Assembly: GCA_018398765.1 (NCBI GenBank)
Contig: JAHBMJ010003770.1
Coordinates: 8,662-72,661 of the forward strand
DNA: 64,000 nucleotides
Direction of reading: 5' to 3'
Source of the DNA: Chromera velia
Taxonomy: Eukaryota > Sar > Chromeraceae
Under the pieces are notes generated by a model. It was not told where the DNA came from. It did not search any database and saw nothing but the letters and a program-made list of their open reading frames with translations. Positions 57,987 to 64,000 of the stretch are shown here, piece by piece. Both the position numbers and the translations under genes were made by a program. How positions within the stretch are numbered: position 1 is the first letter of the stretch; every line of letters starts with the position of its first letter.

Positions 57987-58565
57987 CTAGGGGGGGGCAC
58001 TCTGGAAGGTTATGGTAGATTTTGAGTCCAGAATGACATAAAATATGAACAAAAACAGATTTTTGCGAGCTAGCCCGGCAACCTGGAGCTCCGCCTGGTC
58101 AAGTTACATCAAAATCTGATGTTTTTGAAGTGTAGGCTATGTGGTTACTTTGGGTTACCCCCTTTTCATCTTTGTCACATAAAGAGGTTACAGGTTACCC
58201 GGTTACAAGCATTTTAACCTCAGTAACCAACCAAATTTTCAACTTTTAAAAACATTCAAAATGATGTTTAAAACACGTTTGAATGCTTCTTGAGGGAGGT
58301 TATTTCATTTTTGAGGGAGGTCAAAAAAGGTTACAAGTTACCCAATTACGGGGAGTTTGGGGGCAAAGTGAGTGTGATACATCATTTTTCATCATTTTTA
58401 ACCATAACCTCGATTGTTTAACAATCTTAAAGCCAGTTTTATGAGTAACCAAACGTAACTAATCGATTAACACCAGTTTTAACTGATGGTTACATGTCAC
58501 ACGTTGTATGGGGGGGGTGTAGGGTCAGTAACTATGGTGTAGCCGGCTGAAGTGCCTCCCCCTAG
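57987..58565. mobile_element. hAT-like MITE nested in the LTR element
   Basis: The 579-bp insert has inverted ends CTAGGGGGGGGCACT and (reverse-complemented) CTAGGGGGAGGCACT. It is flanked by AGATTCAG (57979-57986) and GGATTCAG (58566-58573), an 8-bp duplication with one mismatch. The interior is noncoding and rich in GGTTACC-type words. End structure (one base then TAGGGG) and duplication length match the nested element at 13668-14787. Confidence 0.75.
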
Positions 58566-58916
58566 GGATTCAGGTACTGTAGTATCTCTTCTAGCTGCCT
58601 TCTACCTCCGTTTTCTTACAACCAGTGCAAAAACTCAGGCAGAGAGGGAAACTGCATTTCTGTTGAATCAGAGAGTCAGATTTAGAAGGCTCAAACTGTG
58701 TCTAATTATGTTTCACCGGCTTGTTTCTTCACTCTATGTTTCATCACGTCTCCCTTCGGCAATGCTGTTTTTTTTCTCTTTCATTTGCCTCTGTTTGCTC
58801 CACTTGTGTCGATTTATATGTTTTTAGACTCCCCTTGCCACTCGTTTTATGCTCGTTGGCTAGGCGCATCGGAGCAAGCAGTCGCGAGCTTAGGGCTGTA
58901 AGAAAGAGAAGGGGAT

Positions 58917-59209
58917 TGACGGTGCAAAGGCCTTTTCAGGGCCGTGGGCGTCAGGGTCCGGCTTTCTGGGACGGCGTTTTGTGTCTCGCGCGCCAGAAAA
59001 TCAGGAAGTGATTGATTGATCAGCTAACAGCCAAAAAGATTTTCCACAGGATTGCGAAGGATTGATTGGATAGCCGAATGATAGCCTATGATGGCCAAAC
59101 TAACACTACTTTTCTGCTTTTGATCATACGTGCTTTCTTCTGTGGGATTCTAGCAAGCCTTACCTCTTGCTAGCTGGTTTGTCCGCTTATCCGGACTCTA
59201 GCTTCCTTA
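58917..59209 (+). repeat. 3' LTR of the low-coding LTR element
   Basis: 293-bp direct copy of 55168-55463, preceded by a polypurine tract and followed by CCAAC. Confidence 0.88.
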
Positions 59210-60248
59210 CCAACTCATAGATGCAATGTCATTAAAACGTACATTGGAGGAACTCACGATGCAAGAGTTTGCTAGATTTATTCATTACATTAAATTTTTA
59301 AATGAAAACCAACTAGAATATAGATACTAAAAGAAATCATTGTAGAATTTTACTGTAGATAATTAAGCCAAATTTCAAATTATGATTAGATTTTATTACT
59401 TTTTATCACATTTACAAATTTTAAAAATTTTAAAGATTTTAAACATTACATTGATTTTTTAAATTGATTATAATAGAATATGATAGAACATTTCCAAACT
59501 CATCATAAAGTTATATAAAGTTCTCGCTTCATGATACGTCGATTTATCTGTTAGTGTATCCGATGAATAATAGATGAATACAAATAGACTTAATGTGAAT
59601 TTTGCTGATTAAAACCAGTAAGCCAACTTTTTATGCTTAATTTAAGTAACTCATATCAAAACATATGCAAGTTCATTGTTACTTCAAAATAATTTTACAT
59701 TTTACTAGAAATTTTAGTAGTGAAATTGTAAGCTATTTTACTGGAGTCTTAGTACTATCAGATATAGGTGGTTAAAGTCTGACAGACATCGGTTGGTTTG
59801 GTCTAGCAGTTAATATCATTCTTGAGCATTCTTAGTGATGATGTCAAGCAGACACGTCAAGCATGCACTTCACTTAAATCACTTAATAAAAGCATGTCTG
59901 ACTTTACGATATGCGCTAGGATGCGCGGCCTCATGATACATCCATGCACGCTATGTGGCCCGGGTCCCCCGTCTGGCCCACATCTGCCTGACACTTGCCA
60001 GCCCTTTATTACTTAGTCTTCTTATTAGGCGGAATGCCCCTCATATTTGCCCGCCTTTCAAGCCAACGTCCACGCTTGGCTCTGAAGACTGATATATTAA
60101 TCATGTATCCATCGAGCGATCGGATAATCAATTCTCATGTCTATCTATCTTCTCATCAAGCACCTATCTAGCATGCCCTCGAGCGATCGAGTTATCATCA
60201 TACATTGTCTCTCACCCTATGCCTTTCCTCCCTCACACTGCCTGTCTG
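59210..60248. other. AT-rich spacer and possible 3' LTR of the gypsy element
   Basis: 59210-59780 is AT-rich with no coding signal. On the minus strand, the purine stretch GTGAGGGAGGAAAGG near 60220-60234 follows the gypsy pol end and could be its polypurine tract, which would place a 3' LTR to the left of about 60210. The partner LTR lies outside the window, so the boundary cannot be proved. GATCGATCG-like words recur near 60110-60190. Confidence 0.35.
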
Positions 60249-60330
60249 TCATTTTTCTTTCCTTTTGAAATCAACGATCCTTTCTTTTGCTCTCTCAAGA
60301 TTCTTCACTGGCTCCCATGAAGCATCCTTC
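60249..60330 (-). pseudogene. pol: Chromodomain-like C terminus of gypsy integrase
   Basis: The run DASWEPVKNLERAKERIVDF matches the WEP...L..A...I..F half of chromodomains found at the integrase C terminus of chromoviruses. Confidence 0.6.
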
Positions 60331-60352
60331 ACTCCAAACCCTTTCTATTTAA

Positions 60353-60880
60353 CTAAATAATCTTGCTTCCCTGAAATTCTCTTGCTGCTTCTACCTCGTA
60401 CTCAGGGCCCTCGAACCTCGGAAGTCTAACTGCAGGTGGAGGGTCACCCGGCTCTCTCACATACTTCTTCAGATAGTTAACATTCACCACAGGATGAATG
60501 CGAACTCCTGCCGGGAAGATCAACTCATACGCTCCCCATGTGATTGCCTTCTCTACCTCAAAAGGACCAAACCATACAGGCTTAAGCTTCCTCTTTACTC
60601 CTTCCAGCCTTCTTTCTTGTTCAAAAAATTCTCTATACACCAACATCCAATCTCCTGGATCCAATTCCAGTTCCCTATGATGACGATCATAGTAGCAAGC
60701 TGCCGTCTCCCTTGCTCGCTCCACACACTCTTTTGCTTGTGCCATCTCTGCCCTGTATCGTGCAGCGAAGTCAGCTGCTGCCGGAGACAGCGAACTTCCC
60801 CGAACAGGCACTGCAGGCAGTTGGATTGGATCAAAGCCATGCACAAATCTAAATTGTGAGAGACCTATCACTGGATGCAC
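60353..60880 (-). pseudogene. pol: gypsy integrase C-terminal region
   Basis: The segment includes FRFVHGFDPIQLP, ARETAACYYDRHHRELELD and LKPVWFGPFEVEKAI, the usual integrase C-terminal GPF/Y-type module (here GPFEV) that precedes the chromodomain. Confidence 0.85.
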
Positions 60881-61060
60881 ACTGTCTCTATATGCAAACT
60901 AACATGCCGGCAAAGCTTCAGCCCAGTCTTCCTGATGGTCCATCACAAAACACCTCAACATCTCCCTGATCGTTCTGTTGTCTCTCTCTGTCTGTCCGTC
61001 TGTCTGCGGATGTCTGGAAGAGCTCATCTCGATTTTTGATTTCCAGAGTCTTTGCAATTC

Positions 61061-62590
61061 TTACCAAAATGCAGAGATGAAGCGAGGATCGCGATCAGAG
61101 AGAAGAGAACGAAACATACCGACCGAGTACACCACTCTCTCGAATATAATCGATGCTGTCTCTTCTCCCGTGATCTCTTCCCACACCGGGATGAAAAATA
61201 CATCCTTTGACAAACGATTAACAACCGAGAGAATTCCATCCACAATTCTTCCCTGGTACAACGTTCTCGACAGACCAAACAGGAACTCGAGAGAAAGAGA
61301 TTCATACGGACACTCAAGGATAGGCAAAGGATTGAGCAGACCAGGTCTTTTCTGGGTAGAATGTTTTACTCTCTGACAGGCATCACACCGAGCCACATAC
61401 TTGACTGATGAATATATGTTGGGCCAGTAAAACTTACTGTTCAGCTTGAGAAATGTTTTTTCTGGCCCCAGATGTCCTCCGACCACCATGTCATGATGCT
61501 CGGAGATCATCTGCCTCTGCAAAACATCAGTCGGAATGGCCAATCTGTCTTTGAAATAAAGAAAATCATCAACGAGAGTGAATGGTTGAATTCTTATTCT
61601 CAAGTGTCGAGGCATAGGCACCTCTGGATGCTTTAATACTTCGATAAGCTCCTGAAAGAATCTTTCTTTTTTGTATCCTCTTTTCACTTCCTTCAAAAAC
61701 TCTTCATTCATATCCACTCTCATCTCAATGCCTGCCAACAGTCCTTTCGCTTCCTTTTCTTCTTCCTTTCTCTTTTCAGTCTTTTCTTCCGCTCCCTGCT
61801 TTTGCTCAGTTCTCACAGGCTTTCTGCTCAATGCATCTGCCATCCGATTTTTACTTCCAGGCACGTATCGAGGCGTGATACCTATCTGGTCTAACAATAA
61901 AACCCAACGACGCATGCAAGGAGACATTTGCATTCGATCGGCGGTCGACGTGACTGTCTTCAAACTTTCATGATCACTCCATACCTGGGTCGTGCACGAA
62001 ACGTACGGACACCAGATCTTGACTGCGAATACACAAGCGAGGAACTCTTTATCTCTGATGTGGTAGTTCTTCTCTGCTGGGCTCATTGTTCTCGAAGCAA
62101 ATGCACATGTCCGAAGGATCCCGACATGTGGATCCTTCTGCATGAGTACAGTAGCAACAGTCACAGTCTTTTCACATGCATCAGCAAAAATTTCGAATGG
62201 ACGAGTAGGATCAGGAATGTACAATTCAGTCACCTGCTTGACTGCTTCTTTGACTGCCTCAAAACTCGCCTGCTGCTCTTCTTTCCACTCAAACTTCACC
62301 GTTTTTTTCAGTAAGCGATAAAGAGGCGCAGCCTTCTTGCTGAATTCAAACATAAAACGTCTCACCCAAGAAGCCAAACCAAAAAAAGAATGCAACTCAC
62401 TCATATTCTTGGGCACTGGCCAGTTTTCTATCTCTTCTGTTTTCTTTGTCTCTGGTCTCACTCCTTTCTCTGAGATCCTCAGCCCCAAGAATGTCACCTC
62501 TCTTTGAAAAAAATGACACTTCGACAGCTTAATTTGCAAACAGATTTGCCTGTCTGAGGAAAAAAAAAACACAAGAGATATGCCGTTCAT
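61061..62590 (-). pseudogene. pol: gypsy RT connection, RNase H and integrase core
   Basis: In order: an RT thumb region (SKCHFFQREVTFLGLRIS), an RNase H-type segment (FEIFADACEKTVTVATVL, then REKEFL-type and WSDHESLKT runs), the integrase zinc-binding HHCC region (HHDMVVGGHLGPEKTF ... CDACQRVKH) and the integrase core (IVDGILSVVNRLSKDV, LSDRDPRF). Fossil. Confidence 0.9.
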
Positions 62591-63581
62591 GTTCCTTTCT
62601 CGTCTTCGAATAAATTAGAATATCATCTAAAAATACAGATACATACCGATCAAGGCACTTCCTCAACATATACTGAATCAATCGCATGGCTGCCGGGGGG
62701 GCATTCGTTAATCCAAAAGAGACCACCAGCCATTCATAATTCCTATACCTCGTTATGAAGGCTGTTTTGGGCACGTCTTTCTCTCTTATTCTCATCTGAT
62801 GGTAGTACTACCAAAGATCAAGAGCCATGAAAAATTTTGCCCCATACAGCCTATTGATCAAATCTTGAGGATGAGGCAATGGATGCTTGTCCTTCACTAT
62901 GATTCTATTTAATCCCGTATAGTCACAACACATCCTCATTGTCCCATCCTTCTTTGCCACAAATAAAGCTGGTCCTGCAAAAGGAGAACAAGACGGTCGA
63001 ATGAATCCTTGCTTTAAATATATATCAACTTGCTTCCTCAATTCATCTAGCTCACCCAAAGAGAGACGATAGAGTGGGCGAGCTGGAGGCGGGTGTCTTG
63101 GTTTGAGATCTATCTTGAAGTCAAGTCCTTCCCCCCGGGACGGCGGCAACCCTGTCAAGGAATCAAGAAAGAGAGATGCATTGTCTGCCATAATTTTCTT
63201 CACGTTGATTGGCACGGTCAATTTCTTCAAGTACTCACGAACCTTAGTCAATTCAGGTGAAGAGAGAACAGGATGATCAGAAGCCTTAGGAAGAGAAGAG
63301 AGAAAATCATCATTCATTGCTTCACTACCCCTAAGTCCCTTTCCATTCTCCCTAGCATTCTTTCTCCCCCCGTCCTTACTGACTTCATGTAATCCCTGAA
63401 CCCTGCAGGCAACCCCAGTGGACTCACCGAAAGGGATTTCTGTCTGCAGTCTGACTAGATGGCAGACAGTTCCTTTCCGGATCGCCCGCTTTGCCTGCAC
63501 AGAAGAGAGAAGAGGAGGATTGCTGAATGTTTGTTCCTCGTCCTCTTCCTCCAACTCCACATCTGGAACCCAATAAATCAA
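62529..63581 (-). pseudogene. pol: gypsy reverse transcriptase
   Basis: Contains FIRPSCSPFAGPALFVAKKD, MRMCCDYTGLNRIIVKDKHP, the segment YRNYEWLVVSFGLTNAP and the palm box VFLDDILIYSK. The order and wording are typical of Ty3/gypsy RT. Fossil. Confidence 0.92.
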
Positions 63582-63617
63582 TTTCCCTCTGAACCAAAAA
63601 CGCAGCCTTTGAGACGA

Positions 63618-63983
63618 CTACTGCAGTTCAGGCTCATAGGCACGACCCCACTTTATCCCCAAGATCAAATCATACTCATCCAGGTCGGCCAACATTGCAC
63701 CCACTGTCTCTTGATACCCCTGAATGTTGATCGGCACTGTGGGTGCACACTCACAGACCGACCGAGTCTTCAAGGACTTGAGGGCACCGTGCAAGTTGAC
63801 GGGTCGTCTCAATTTGCACATACGGAGATGGTGAGCATAAGCAGAACGACGGTCAAGATAAATATCATCTGCACTCGAATTAACCAAAACTCTGACAGGT
63901 ACACCAGCCACTCGACCTGAAAACACAAACAACCCCGGACGGACCCCTGTTTCATTTTCCTCCTCCTTCATTTCCATTGGCAC
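63618..63983 (-). pseudogene. pol: gypsy protease-like segment
   Basis: A retropepsin-like segment (VPVRVLVNSSADDIYLD, then a downstream YDLILGIKWGRAYEP run with the typical ILG motif) precedes RT. Upstream gag is outside the window. Confidence 0.7.
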
Positions 63984-64000
63984 ATCTTCATTCTCAGGGC

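Larger units (their letters stand above)
55168..59209 (+). mobile_element. LTR retrotransposon with little coding capacity
   Basis: LTRs at 55168-55463 and 58917-59209 lie in direct orientation, flanked by CCGAC (55163-55167) and CCAAC (59210-59214), a 5-bp duplication with one mismatch. A primer-binding-like TGGTGACCCAGC starts at 55465, and the purine tract AAGAAAGAGAAGGGGA ends just before the 3' LTR, giving the plus orientation. The 3.45-kb interior shows no reverse transcriptase or integrase; at most a weak gag-like Cys/His-rich segment lies near 55870-56060. It looks like a non-autonomous (LARD-like) element. LTRs are about 91% identical, so it is older than the copia element. The interior holds a minisatellite and a nested DNA element. 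Fossil. Confidence 0.85.
60249..64000 (-). mobile_element. Ty3/gypsy LTR retrotransposon with chromodomain, partial, broken
   Basis: On the minus strand the domains run protease, reverse transcriptase, RNase H, integrase, then a chromodomain-like C terminus, the gypsy order. The element enters from the right edge, so gag and the 5' LTR are outside the window. The coding sequence has about four to six breaks but remains well recognisable, which suggests a fairly young fossil. The chromodomain tail points to the chromovirus branch. It lies about 1 kb from the LTR element at 55168-59209, so the right end of the window is a mobile-element cluster. Confidence 0.9.

Overview
This window is nuclear DNA from a protist with intron-rich genes. 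A photosynthetic alveolate such as the chromerid Chromera velia is the best guess, but this is inference: no marker gene proves it. The signs are many short exons with GT-AG introns, roughly half GC in the genic parts broken by AT-rich islands, very abundant microsatellites, LTR elements and one LINE, and large multidomain membrane proteins of the kind common in alveolates and stramenopiles. I found no rRNA, tRNA, CRISPR array or operon-like layout.

Host genes were rebuilt by matching splice sites and reading phase. From left to right they are: a complete 12-exon minus-strand gene for a 496-residue EF-hand and coiled-coil protein (2245-7747); a minus-strand gene of at least 31 exons (16022-30841) for a large surface protein with a Pmp-type beta-helix, a Cys-rich GCC2/GCC3-like module, about eight membrane segments and a Pro-rich tail; an 8-exon minus-strand run encoding ankyrin-like repeats (31641-34519); a lone signal-peptide exon (35175-35284); a 3-exon plus-strand gene (38697-40169); a 3-exon minus-strand gene (44607-47509); and the 3' part of another minus-strand gene (52054-53876). 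The phases agree across almost every junction, which is strong internal support for the models.

Mobile DNA lies between the genes, mostly in the AT-rich islands: a broken Ty1/copia element (8543-15704) with both LTRs and a target duplication; an LTR element with little coding capacity (55168-59209); the 3' part of a chromodomain-type Ty3/gypsy element running off the right edge (60249-64000, minus); a 5'-truncated LINE 3' end (about 49800-51030); a pair of near-identical 377-bp TA-flanked MITEs; a 243-bp MITE-like element; and two hAT-like elements, each nested inside one of the LTR elements.

Three points deserve most attention: the surface-receptor gene and its tandem array of repeats that each carry splice signals; the frequent 5' splice sites with C at +3 (GTCAGT, GTCGGN) paired with GCAG acceptors; and GCATGCAT motifs a few hundred bases upstream of several gene starts.
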